DNA of 64,000 nucleotides from Mucilaginibacter saanensis (GTDB lineage: Bacteria > Bacteroidota > Bacteroidia > Sphingobacteriales > Sphingobacteriaceae), in NCBI RefSeq assembly GCF_014200575.1, contig NZ_JACHBZ010000002.1:434001-498000 (forward strand), given 5' to 3'. Shown one piece after another: positions 27,872 through 36,952 of this stretch. Position numbers and translations under genes: made by a program. Under the pieces are notes generated by a model, which was given only the letters and a program-made list of their open reading frames with translations, ran no database searches and was not told where the DNA came from. Each line of letters starts with the position of its first letter. The stretch's first letter is position 1.

Positions 27872-29689
27872 ATGAAAGTTCAAAAAATCCTAATAATAGC
27901 CTTCGCATCAACTGTACTGTTTACAAGCTGTAAAAAAGTATTACTGAAGGATGATCCTCAAAATTTGGTTGCCAGTCAGATATATAATGATACTACATTG
28001 GTTAAACCGGCAATAGATTACATTTATACACAAAATTTGCCTGGCTGGTTCGGAAACACAGGCGGTGCTATCGGCAGCGGCAGTAGTTTAACTGAGGAGG
28101 CCTACGGCGATAACGTGTTTGTTAAAGGTTCGGTTACTATTGAATCGGTAGAAGATATAGGTACAGCCGCAAGCAAAACCGGCAACTATGGAAAAATCAG
28201 AACCATAAATACCTTTGTAAAAGATTTGAGCGCAGGTTCTCTTTCTCAAAGCGTAAAAAACAGGTATCTTGCGCAAGCATTGTTTTTCAGGGCATTCAGA
28301 TATTTTGACTTGGTTAGATTGTATGGAGGGGTGCCTATTATTTTAACCCCATTAGATGCAATTGGCAACGATGCCAAAAACGCTGCACTGCTTCCGCGTA
28401 ATAGTACTACTGCCTGTTTTAAACAGATAATCAGTGATTTGGACACTGCCATTAAATATCTACCCAATAAATGGTCAAATATCGACTATGGTCGTATTAC
28501 AGCCGGTGCCGCGGCAGCTTTTAAAGGACGTGTATTGTTAACCTATGCCAGTCCGCAGTTTAACCCAACAAATGATGGTACCAGGTGGCAAAATGCATAT
28601 AACGCTAACGTAACCGCAGTAAATATACTTACAGCTAATGGGTACGGCCTTAACTCATCGTATGACAATATGTGGTTTACAGAGGGCTATGCCAATAAGG
28701 AGGCGGTTATGGTTACTGCATTTAACACTTTTTCTGATGCCAACGGATCATACAATAATAATTATGATAACTCCACCCGCCCTGCATATTTAGGTACAGG
28801 AGGCGGTTCAAATCAACCCACCTGGGATTTGGTGCAGGCCTACCCGATGCTTGACGGAAAGGCTCCCGGAACTTCAACCAAGTACAGCTACGATGTGCAA
28901 ACTTTTTACAAAAACCGCGATCCCCGTTTTAACAAAACTATTGCTTATAACGGTTGTAACTGGCCAATATTGGGTAATGCGAGCTATAGATTGTGGACTT
29001 ATTATTATTACAGCGCTAAAAATAGTTCATCATCGGTTAAGTCCACAGAGTCAACTGCTTCTTCAACAGGATTTTATTTAAGAAAAGCTATAGACCCTAA
29101 TATTACGGCAGCCAATTTACCAACATCAGGTACCGACTGGATGGAGATCCGTTATGCCGAGGTATTACTTAATCTTGCCGAAAGTGCTGCCGAAGTAGGC
29201 AATCTGGGGGTTGGGCAGGAAGCATACGCCAACTTGATCGCTGTCAGAAAACGTGCAGGTATTGAGGCTGGTGATGATGGCTTATATGGTTTAACAGCAG
29301 GCATGAGCCATGATCAGATGATCACTGCCATTATGTACGAAAGGCAGATTGAGTTTGCATTTGAAGGCAAACGTTATTGGGACTTAAGAAGAAGAAAACT
29401 ATTGGAAAGCACGCTGAACGGAAAAAAACGTACCGGATTAACCGTACTGCTCAACAATGACCAGTCTGGGTCCGATTACTTGTTACTTACACGTGATGCA
29501 TCAGCAAATTCATCGTTAGATAATTTGTATTCAACAAGTTTTACAGTTACGCCTAAGGTGTTGGATACTTATAGTATTAATGTTCAATCTGCCGATTATT
29601 TCTTTGGCTTGCCAACGGCTGCTATTCAAAACAATCCAAACTTACAACAAACTAATACCTGGGGCGGTTCTTTTGACCCGTTGCAGTAA
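27872..29689 (+). CDS. SusD/RagB-family glycan-binding lipoprotein
   Basis: The surface lid of the SusC transporter, 605 residues. The N-terminus (MKVQKILIIAFASTVLFTSC) is a lipoprotein signal with the Cys in FTSC; acidic residues follow soon after (KKVLLKDD), as in surface-exposed Bacteroidota lipoproteins. Helical repeat regions (FFRAFRYFDLVRLYGGVP, EVLLNLAESAAEVG) and the C-terminal ERQIEFAFEGKRYWDLRR are SusD hallmarks. ATG 27872 is chosen because an earlier TTG overlaps susC. A hairpin follows the gene and may reduce read-through into the enzyme genes. Confidence 0.97.
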   Translation: MKVQKILIIAFASTVLFTSCKKVLLKDDPQNLVASQIYNDTTLVKPAIDYIYTQNLPGWFGNTGGAIGSGSSLTEEAYGDNVFVKGSVTIESVEDIGTAASKTGNYGKIRTINTFVKDLSAGSLSQSVKNRYLAQALFFRAFRYFDLVRLYGGVPIILTPLDAIGNDAKNAALLPRNSTTACFKQIISDLDTAIKYLPNKWSNIDYGRITAGAAAAFKGRVLLTYASPQFNPTNDGTRWQNAYNANVTAVNILTANGYGLNSSYDNMWFTEGYANKEAVMVTAFNTFSDANGSYNNNYDNSTRPAYLGTGGGSNQPTWDLVQAYPMLDGKAPGTSTKYSYDVQTFYKNRDPRFNKTIAYNGCNWPILGNASYRLWTYYYYSAKNSSSSVKSTESTASSTGFYLRKAIDPNITAANLPTSGTDWMEIRYAEVLLNLAESAAEVGNLGVGQEAYANLIAVRKRAGIEAGDDGLYGLTAGMSHDQMITAIMYERQIEFAFEGKRYWDLRRRKLLESTLNGKKRTGLTVLLNNDQSGSDYLLLTRDASANSSLDNLYSTSFTVTPKVLDTYSINVQSADYFFGLPTAAIQNNPNLQQTNTWGGSFDPLQ

Positions 29690-29700
29690 TATAACGGAAG

Positions 29701-29731
29701 GGGCAGGAGGGATATATTTTCTGCCCGCTTT
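29701..29731 (+). terminator. Hairpin with T-tract after susD, possible attenuator
   Basis: GGGCAG (29701-29706) pairs with CTGCCC (29721-29726) across a 14-nt loop and is followed by GCTTTTT. The stem has only six pairs, so termination would be partial. Such a site between susD and the enzymes would favour high transporter expression over enzymes. Confidence 0.4.
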
Positions 29732-29758
29732 TTAACAACTAATAATTTGAATTTATAT

Positions 29759-31420
29759 ATGAAAAAACATGCAGCCCTATTTATAATTGCAGCAGCACTG
29801 GGTGTTGTTAAGCCCGCGTTTGCGCAATATCCGGATGTGCCGGAAAAGGTTAAACAGGAAAGTGAAGCGCTAATGAAGGAGGCTACCCGTCGTTCAGACT
29901 CAGCCTGGCAGGTGGCCTTACCCATAGTTCAGGCCGATCAGCGGAAAGGTAAAGTATACGTGCCCTGGGCCGCCAGACCAACTGACCTGCCACAGGCAAA
30001 AATACCGGCTTTCCCCGGTGCCGAAGGCGGTGGTAAATATACCTTTGGAGGTCGTGGCGGTAAAGTGTATGTAGTGACGAGCCTTGCAGATTACGGTCCC
30101 GGCACATTACGTGATGCCTGTGAAAAGGGCGGTGCCCGTATCATTGTATTTAACGTGGCAGGTATTATTCATATCAAAACTCCAATTATTGTAAGGGCAC
30201 CATATATTAGTATTGAGGGACAAACGGCACCCGGTGATGGTATTTGCGTGGCAGGCGAGTCATTTTGGGTAAACACGCATGATGTAATTATCAGGTATAT
30301 GCGTTTCCGCCGTGGCGAAACTAATGTGGGGCGCAGGGATGATGCTTTAGGCGGTAATCCGGTTGGAAACATCATCGCAGATCACGTATCAGCAAGCTGG
30401 GGTTTGGATGAGAATTTCTCTATGTACAGACACATGTTTGATCCGGGAGATGGCTCAAAAGAAGAAAAACTGGGAACAGTTAATATCACCATACAAAATT
30501 GCATCTATTCAGAATCGCTTGACTACTGGAACCATGCGTTTGGAAGTACTACAGGCGGTGAGAACAGTACATTGATCCGCAACCTTTGGGCAGACAATAC
30601 CGGGCGTAATCCATCTGTGGGATGGAACGGCGTTTATAATTTTGTAAATAATGTGGTGTTTAACTGGCATCACCGCTCAATGGATGGCGGCGATTATACC
30701 ACCAATTATAATATCATCAATAACTACTTTAAACCAGGGCCGGTTACACCAAGAGATCAGCCGGTTGGCCACCGTTTATTAAAACCTGAATCAGGCCGCA
30801 GTAAACTGAAGGAGAGAGTATTCGGACGCGTATATGCCGTGGGCAATATTATGGAAGGTTATCCTGAAGTAACCAAAGATCCATGGAATGGCGGTATCCA
30901 GGTTGAAGGCCCCGGAGGTAAGGAATTACCTGATGCAGGCGAATACAAAGATTACATGAAGTCGGATACTCCTTTCCCAATGGCTCCGGTAAATGTTTTG
31001 TCGGCTACTGACGCACTTAAATTTGTTATTGCCAATGCTGGTGCAACTTTACCCAAGCGTGATCCGGTTGATGTACGCATTACCGAACAGGTACGCACAG
31101 GTAAAATTGCTTATAAAGAGGTGAAAACTGATACTGCATATCAATTTAAAGTACGTAAATTACCTAAAGACTCTTATAAACTGGGTATTATCACTGCCCC
31201 ATGGCAAGTTGGCGGATATCCTGATTATAAAGGAGCTCCTTATAAAGATTCTGATAACGACGGGTTGCCTGATGATTGGGAATTAGCTCATGGATTGAAT
31301 CCTAAAAATCCTGATGATTCTGCACTGCCAGCAAAAAATGGTGGTGGCTACTCCAACATCGAGGTTTATTTAAATACGGTAGCGCTAAAGGGCGAAAAGA
31401 AATTGGCTAATATAAAATAA
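29759..31420 (+). CDS. PL1 pectate lyase
   Basis: Cleaves the homogalacturonan backbone by beta-elimination. It has 553 residues and a type I signal (MKKHAALFIIAAALGV ending AFAQ). A right-handed beta-helix begins near residue 80 (FPGAEGGGKYTFGGRGGKVY), with the pectate-lyase coils VTSLADYGPGTLRDAC, FNVAGIIHI, SIEGQTAPGDGI and VIIRYMRFRRGE. The DHVSASWGLDE segment gives likely calcium ligands. A short C-terminal DSDNDGLPDDWE loop looks like a calcium-binding thrombospondin-3-type repeat, common in Bacteroidota PL1. It has no lipobox, so it probably acts in the periplasm. ATG 29759 is preferred over a TTG twelve bases earlier. RG-II has a homogalacturonan backbone, so this enzyme may trim flanking pectin. 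Confidence 0.93.
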   Translation: MKKHAALFIIAAALGVVKPAFAQYPDVPEKVKQESEALMKEATRRSDSAWQVALPIVQADQRKGKVYVPWAARPTDLPQAKIPAFPGAEGGGKYTFGGRGGKVYVVTSLADYGPGTLRDACEKGGARIIVFNVAGIIHIKTPIIVRAPYISIEGQTAPGDGICVAGESFWVNTHDVIIRYMRFRRGETNVGRRDDALGGNPVGNIIADHVSASWGLDENFSMYRHMFDPGDGSKEEKLGTVNITIQNCIYSESLDYWNHAFGSTTGGENSTLIRNLWADNTGRNPSVGWNGVYNFVNNVVFNWHHRSMDGGDYTTNYNIINNYFKPGPVTPRDQPVGHRLLKPESGRSKLKERVFGRVYAVGNIMEGYPEVTKDPWNGGIQVEGPGGKELPDAGEYKDYMKSDTPFPMAPVNVLSATDALKFVIANAGATLPKRDPVDVRITEQVRTGKIAYKEVKTDTAYQFKVRKLPKDSYKLGIITAPWQVGGYPDYKGAPYKDSDNDGLPDDWELAHGLNPKNPDDSALPAKNGGGYSNIEVYLNTVALKGEKKLANIK

Positions 31421-31434
31421 GTATAAAAACGGCG

Positions 31435-34400
31435 ATGTTAGGATTTAAGTTTAAAAAGGGTCTTTATGTTCTGATTTGGTTAATGATGGGGTGTGTGCTT
31501 TTGCATGCACCCTTATTTGCACAGAATAAAAAGAAAGTTGTTAAACCGCAGCCTCCCGTTGCTGTTGATAAAGGCGGGAAACTCATTTATGCCATCGCCC
31601 CCAATGGCGACCGTATTCCTGATTATTCATACTGCGGATATATGGCTTCTGAGAAAGCAATACCGGAAGCCACAGTACGTGTAGTAGTGTCGTTGAAATC
31701 CGGAGATGCTACACTACGCATCCAGGCAGCCTTAGATTATGTGGCAACTTTACCAGCCGGGCCAGATGGTGTTCGCGGTGCGGTATTACTTAACAAAGGG
31801 GTATACCAGGTTAATGGTAGCTTAAAAATAAATGCCTCCGGAATTGTATTGCGCGGAAGTGGCATGGGCCTAAACGGAACCACTTTGCTGGCCACCGGTA
31901 AAGACAGGGAAACCTTTATACATATTGCAGGGAAAAATGACAGACGAGCCGAAAAAGAAATAAAAATTACAGATGCTTATGTGCCTGTAAATGCAAATAT
32001 TATACATGCTGCGAACGGTGGCGGCTTTAAGGCCGGAGATTTGATCCTCATACACAGACCAAGTACCCAGGATTGGATCAGCACCATAAAAACCGACCAT
32101 TTTGGTGGTGATCTCACCGCGTTGGCCTGGAAACCGGGAGAGCGTGATATTTACTGGGATCGTAAAATAATTGCTGTTAGTGGTGATGCGATCACGCTTG
32201 ATGCACCCCTTACCACAGCATTAGACACGGCCTACGGAGGTGGTCTTGTGGCGGCCTATCAATGGCCTGGTCGTATTGATCAGGTAGGTGTCGAAAATTT
32301 AGCGTTAAGCTCGGCTTATGATGTAACAAACCCCAAAGACGAAGCACACCGCTGGATGGCTATTACTATGGAAAGTGTTACCGATGCCTGGGTACGCCAG
32401 GTTAGGTTTGAGCACTTTGCGGGTTCTGCAGTATTTGTAGCGCCTACCGGTAACCGTATCACCGTTGAAGATTGTAAATCGCTTGCACCGGTATCTGAAA
32501 TTGGCGGGCAGCGCCGTAATACATTTCTTACCATGGGGGGGCAAACTTTGTTTCAGTGTTTGTATTCAGAGCAGGGTTTTCATGACTTTGCTACCGGTTA
32601 CTGCGCGCCCGGTCCTAATGCTTTTGTGCAGTGTATGGCCATGCAGTCCAACAGTTTTAGTGGAAGTATAGACAGTTGGGCATCAGGTATTTTGTTTGAT
32701 ATAACCAGTATTGACGGACAGGCCCTAAGCTATATGAATCGCGGCCAGGATGGGCAAGGTGCAGGGTGGAACACCGCAAACAGTACTTTCTGGAACTGTA
32801 CAGCGGCCCGGGTAGATTGTTATCAGCCACCTACGGCGCAAAACTGGGCCTTTGGTACCTGGGCACAATTTGCCGGCGATGGTTATTGGGAGTCGTCAAA
32901 CAGCACTATCAATCCACGTAGTTTTTATTACGCCCAGTTGGCCAATCGTCTAAATAAAGACGTAAGCAAGCAGGCTAATATACTATATCCGGCAACAGAG
33001 CCATCCAGTAGTCCTACTGTTGAGCAAGCTGCCGAGTTAATGGCAGCCGCCAGGAAGCCGGCAATCACCATTAGTAATTGGATTGATAAAGCTCCCGAAA
33101 GAAATTCGATCAGTACTACAGCAGCGAACGCTAAAACCATTGATCAGATAGGGTATAAACCTGCTGATGTGCCTGCTATGGCACCTAAAATGAGTGTGTT
33201 AAATGGCTGGCTGGTACGCGGTAATACCGTAATGGCGGGTAAACACTTTGAAACTCCATGGTGGAGCGGAACCGTACACCCTGATTATACCGGAACAACA
33301 GCCAAGCCTGCTATTACCCGTTGGGTACCTGGGCAAACCGGTACCGGATTAACCGATGATCTGGACGAGGTGAGTAGCTGGATGTTGAAAGATAATATTG
33401 TGGCCTTTGAACATAACTACGGTTTATGGTATGATCGCCGCCGGGATGATCACGAACGTATCCGCCGTATGGATGGTGATGTTTGGGCGCCATTTTATGA
33501 ACTGCCGTTTGCACGCACTGGTAAGGGCTTGGCGTATGATGGTTTAAGCAAATACGATCTGACGAAATACAATACCTGGTATTGGGCTCGTTTAAAAAAA
33601 TTTGCTGATCTGGCCGATCAGAAGGGTTTGGTGCTAATACATCAGAACTATTTTCAACATAATATCATAGAGGCAGGTGCCCACTATACCGATTTTCCGT
33701 GGCGCACGGCAAATAATATCAATGGAAGCGGTTTTCCGGAACCGGTGCCCTACGCCGGCGATAAACGTCAGTTTATGGCAGAGCAATTTTATGACGAAAC
33801 TAATCCGGCAAGACGTAAGCTTCATCAGGCTTATATCAACAAATGTTTGGATAATTTTGCGGGCAATAACGGGGTGATTCAGTTGATTGGGGCTGAATTT
33901 ACCGGCCCGCTTCATTTTATGCAATTTTGGGTCGAAACCATTAAGCAATGGGAAGTTGCTCATAAGCAGAAACAAATTATTGGCCTTAGTGCCACCAAAG
34001 ATGTACAGGATGCCATTCTCGCCGATCCCTCAAAGGCATCAGTGATTAATGTGATCGATATCCGGTACTGGTATTATCAGGCTAACGGAGCGGCTTATGA
34101 GCCAATTGGCGGCCAAAGTCTGGCACCGCGTCAGCAGGCACGAATATTTAAACCTAAGGCAGCTTCATTTGAACAGGTTTACCGTGCAGTGCATGAATAT
34201 CGTACCAAATACCCAACTAAGGTTGTGTTGTTTTCTGCTGATGGCTATGATCATTTTGGCTGGGCTGTATTTATGGCAGGCGGTTCATTACCGGTATTGC
34301 CTAAAAACACTAATACTCAATTTTTAACAAATGCAAGTGGTATGGCACCGATAGCATTGCCCGGCTCTCCAAAAAATCAATGGGCTTTGGGTTCTGCCAA

Positions 34401-34596
34401 AGGGTTTATTGTTTATACTGATTCCGGCAGTTCAATCCATTTAAACCTGAGTGCAAATGCCAGTTATAAAGTACAATGGGTCGACCCTCAAACCGGCGAG
34501 GTTTTAACCGGCGAACAAGAAGTAAAAGGTGACAACGATACTGAAATAAAAAGTCCGAAATCAGGAGCCGCTATTTTGTGGCTAACCCGTAACTAA
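31435..34596 (+). CDS. Exported beta-helix plus barrel protein, DUF6298-like; candidate GH139
   Basis: A 1053-residue protein with a signal peptide (VLIWLMMGCVLLHAPLFAQ). The N-terminal half reads as a pectin-lyase-like right-handed beta-helix (RIQAALDYVATLPAG, GVYQVNGSLKINASGIVLRG, MESVTDAWVRQVRFEHF). The second half from about residue 590 looks like a TIM-barrel-type domain (YWARLKKFADLADQKGLVLI, VIQLIGAEFTGP) followed by a small beta-sandwich ending WVDPQTGEVLTGE. This layout recalls the DUF6298 proteins of RG-II loci. The 2-O-methyl-L-fucosidase family GH139 is a candidate, since no other gene in the window takes that role. I am confident that it is a large exported carbohydrate-active protein and not confident of the activity. 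Confidence 0.5.
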   Translation: MLGFKFKKGLYVLIWLMMGCVLLHAPLFAQNKKKVVKPQPPVAVDKGGKLIYAIAPNGDRIPDYSYCGYMASEKAIPEATVRVVVSLKSGDATLRIQAALDYVATLPAGPDGVRGAVLLNKGVYQVNGSLKINASGIVLRGSGMGLNGTTLLATGKDRETFIHIAGKNDRRAEKEIKITDAYVPVNANIIHAANGGGFKAGDLILIHRPSTQDWISTIKTDHFGGDLTALAWKPGERDIYWDRKIIAVSGDAITLDAPLTTALDTAYGGGLVAAYQWPGRIDQVGVENLALSSAYDVTNPKDEAHRWMAITMESVTDAWVRQVRFEHFAGSAVFVAPTGNRITVEDCKSLAPVSEIGGQRRNTFLTMGGQTLFQCLYSEQGFHDFATGYCAPGPNAFVQCMAMQSNSFSGSIDSWASGILFDITSIDGQALSYMNRGQDGQGAGWNTANSTFWNCTAARVDCYQPPTAQNWAFGTWAQFAGDGYWESSNSTINPRSFYYAQLANRLNKDVSKQANILYPATEPSSSPTVEQAAELMAAARKPAITISNWIDKAPERNSISTTAANAKTIDQIGYKPADVPAMAPKMSVLNGWLVRGNTVMAGKHFETPWWSGTVHPDYTGTTAKPAITRWVPGQTGTGLTDDLDEVSSWMLKDNIVAFEHNYGLWYDRRRDDHERIRRMDGDVWAPFYELPFARTGKGLAYDGLSKYDLTKYNTWYWARLKKFADLADQKGLVLIHQNYFQHNIIEAGAHYTDFPWRTANNINGSGFPEPVPYAGDKRQFMAEQFYDETNPARRKLHQAYINKCLDNFAGNNGVIQLIGAEFTGPLHFMQFWVETIKQWEVAHKQKQIIGLSATKDVQDAILADPSKASVINVIDIRYWYYQANGAAYEPIGGQSLAPRQQARIFKPKAASFEQVYRAVHEYRTKYPTKVVLFSADGYDHFGWAVFMAGGSLPVLPKNTNTQFLTNASGMAPIALPGSPKNQWALGSAKGFIVYTDSGSSIHLNLSANASYKVQWVDPQTGEVLTGEQEVKGDNDTEIKSPKSGAAILWLTRN

Positions 34597-34601
34597 ATAA
34601 T

Positions 34602-35987
34602 ATGTTGAAAAGAATCATTTTAATAGGCGTGCTTTCCTGTTTGCTTTTTTCGTTTAAAAGCAATGGGCCGGTTATGCCTGTTTTAAAACTATCAGCAAAC
34701 CACCGGTATTTCACAGCAGATAGTAAACCATTTTTTTGGTTGGGTGATACTGGCTGGCTGCTTTTTTCAAAAATGAACCGCGAGGAAGCAGCGCAGTATC
34801 TGGCTACCAGGAGCAGGCAGGGGTTCAATGTAATACAGGTTATGGTAATACATAGCATAGGCGAAGTAAACGCTTATGGCGACTCAGCCTTGAGAAATAA
34901 AAATATTGCTGAACCCAAAACAACCCCGGGCAACACCTTTGGCAAAAGCCATGAATATGATTATTGGGATCATATTGACTGGATAATTGGCAAGGCTGCC
35001 GAAAAAGGGCTATACATCGCATTGGTACCTGTTTGGGGATCAGTGGTAAAAGGAGATCATATCGGAGCCGAAAAGGCAAAAATATATGCTGAGTTTTTGG
35101 CTAAAAGATATAGCGGAAGGTCAAACATCATCTGGATGAATGGCGGCGATATTGCTGGAACGGATTCATTGAAAACATGGAACGCAATAGGTAATACACT
35201 ACACACGGCGGATACCAGCCATTTAATTACTTTTCATCCCCGAGGGCGAACACAATCTTCAACATGGTTTCACAACCAAGCCTGGTTAAGCTTTAACTGC
35301 TTTCAGTCAGGTCACCGTACTTATGCCCAGGATACTTCAAAAAAAGATTTGAACTATGGGGAGGATAACTGGAAATACGTTGAGGCAGACTACGCTAAAA
35401 TCCCTGTAAAACCAACACTTGATGCGGAGCCATCGTACGAAAAAATTCCTTACGGGCTTCATGACCTTAAACTGCCCCGGTGGACGGCTGCGGATGTACG
35501 GCGATACGGATACTGGTCAGTATTTGCAGGTGGCTGCGGTTATACTTACGGCAATAACGATGTAATGCAAATGCACAAACCAACTGATAAAGGAAGTGCT
35601 TACGGTTCAAGGGGATATTGGTATAATTCAATCAATGATCCTGGCGCAAGGCAAATGGTTTATCTGAAAAAACTGATGCTGTCACGTCCGTATTTTGACT
35701 GTGTGCCCGATCAATCATTAATTGCCGGTAAGCAAGGCGAAAAGTACGACAGGTTAATTGCTACAGGAGGTAAAAACTACGCGTTTATATACACTTATAC
35801 AGGCAGGGAAATAAATGTTAATACCGAAAATCTAACCGGAACTAAAATAAAAGCATCGTGGTATAATCCGCGTAACGGACAAATTACTAGTATAGGCACG
35901 GTTGTAAAAACAAAAGCACTTAAATTTAATCCCCCGGGTAAAGAAGCAAATGGCAATGATTGGGTACTGATCATTGACGCAATATAA
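34602..35987 (+). CDS. GH140 apiosidase
   Basis: Releases D-apiose, a branched sugar that in pectin marks RG-II side chains A and B. The protein has 461 residues with a short hydrophobic leader (MLKRIILIGVLSCLLFSF). The apiosidase-like barrel opens with RYFTADSKPFFWLGDTGWLL. The two expected catalytic acids are Asp183 in IIWMNGGDIAGT and Glu276 in PTLDAEPSYEKIP, both in strongly conserved surroundings. A beta-sandwich ends the protein (ASWYNPRNGQI). It starts five bases after the preceding gene. GH140 is one of the best indicators in the window that the target is RG-II. Confidence 0.92.
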   Translation: MLKRIILIGVLSCLLFSFKSNGPVMPVLKLSANHRYFTADSKPFFWLGDTGWLLFSKMNREEAAQYLATRSRQGFNVIQVMVIHSIGEVNAYGDSALRNKNIAEPKTTPGNTFGKSHEYDYWDHIDWIIGKAAEKGLYIALVPVWGSVVKGDHIGAEKAKIYAEFLAKRYSGRSNIIWMNGGDIAGTDSLKTWNAIGNTLHTADTSHLITFHPRGRTQSSTWFHNQAWLSFNCFQSGHRTYAQDTSKKDLNYGEDNWKYVEADYAKIPVKPTLDAEPSYEKIPYGLHDLKLPRWTAADVRRYGYWSVFAGGCGYTYGNNDVMQMHKPTDKGSAYGSRGYWYNSINDPGARQMVYLKKLMLSRPYFDCVPDQSLIAGKQGEKYDRLIATGGKNYAFIYTYTGREINVNTENLTGTKIKASWYNPRNGQITSIGTVVKTKALKFNPPGKEANGNDWVLIIDAI

Positions 35988-36006
35988 TCTGAAAATAAAA
36001 GTACAC

Positions 36007-36951
36007 ATGAACCAATCTGTTAAATATACATTGTTAGGATTTGCCTTTGTTTTGATGTTATCATGCAAAGCAAGTAAAAGCGTGTATCTGTTTACCTCTT
36101 TTCATGAACCGGCAAATGAAGGGCTTAGATTTTTATATAGTGATGATGCTTACCATTGGACAGACCTTAACCATGTTTTTATAAAACCAGAGGTTGGCGA
36201 TGCAAAGATCATGCGTGATCCGTCCATAGTGCAGGGGCCCAATGGCATTTATCATCTGGTATGGACAACCGGTTGGAAAGATGATAAAGGGATAGGGTAT
36301 GCCAGCTCAAAAGATTTAATCCACTGGTCGGCACAGCAGCATCTTAATGTGATGGAGTATGAACCAACTGCGGTTAATGCCTGGGCTCCCGAGCTGTTTT
36401 ACGATGGTGCCGCTGATAAGTTTATTATTGTTTGGGCATCAACAGTGCCTAAGCGTTTTGCAAAAGGAAAGGAAGATGAAAACAACAATCACCGCCTTTA
36501 CTACACTACCACTAAAGATTTTAAAGCCTTTACAGCTACAAAGCTATTTCTCGATCCCGGTTTTAGTGTAATTGATGCTGAAATTGTTAAACGTGCTAAC
36601 AATGATTATGCACTGGTAATGAAAGATAATACCCGGCCAAACCGAAATATACTGATGGCTTTTAGCAATAAACCGCTTGGGCTATATACCAATTACACCA
36701 GGCGCTTTACCGAAATGTACAGCGAGGGGCCAACAATGACCAAAGCAGGCAACAACTGGCTCATTTATTATGACTCATATCGGTTAAAAAGGTATGGTGC
36801 TATGCGTACCGCTGATTTTAAAACTTTTACAGATGTATCTGATAGCGTCAGTGTGCCTGTAGGACACAAGCACGGTACTATACTTAAAGTAACCAAAGAA
36901 CAACTGGGTTTGCTTTTAAAAGAAGCGCAGTTAAAAAATGACAGAAACTAA
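36007..36951 (+). CDS. GH43-type five-bladed propeller lipoprotein
   Basis: Probably an arabinofuranosidase-type glycosidase of 314 residues. ATG 36007 gives a lipoprotein signal with the lipobox LMLSC, so the mature protein is membrane-anchored. The propeller shows FLYSDDAYHW, IMRDPSIVQGPNGIYHLVWT, GYASSKDLIHWSAQ and YTTTKDFKAF. The expected GH43 pKa modulator is the Asp in MRDPS and the acid the Glu in VIDAEIVK. The usual N-terminal base Asp is not obvious; the corresponding stretch reads FTSFHEPANEG, as in some GH43 subfamilies. RG-II and RG-I both carry arabinofuranose, so the linkage remains open. The lysine-rich residues after Cys lack an acidic surface-export signal, so it may face the periplasm. 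Confidence 0.82.
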   Translation: MNQSVKYTLLGFAFVLMLSCKASKSVYLFTSFHEPANEGLRFLYSDDAYHWTDLNHVFIKPEVGDAKIMRDPSIVQGPNGIYHLVWTTGWKDDKGIGYASSKDLIHWSAQQHLNVMEYEPTAVNAWAPELFYDGAADKFIIVWASTVPKRFAKGKEDENNNHRLYYTTTKDFKAFTATKLFLDPGFSVIDAEIVKRANNDYALVMKDNTRPNRNILMAFSNKPLGLYTNYTRRFTEMYSEGPTMTKAGNNWLIYYDSYRLKRYGAMRTADFKTFTDVSDSVSVPVGHKHGTILKVTKEQLGLLLKEAQLKNDRN

Positions 36952-36952
36952 C

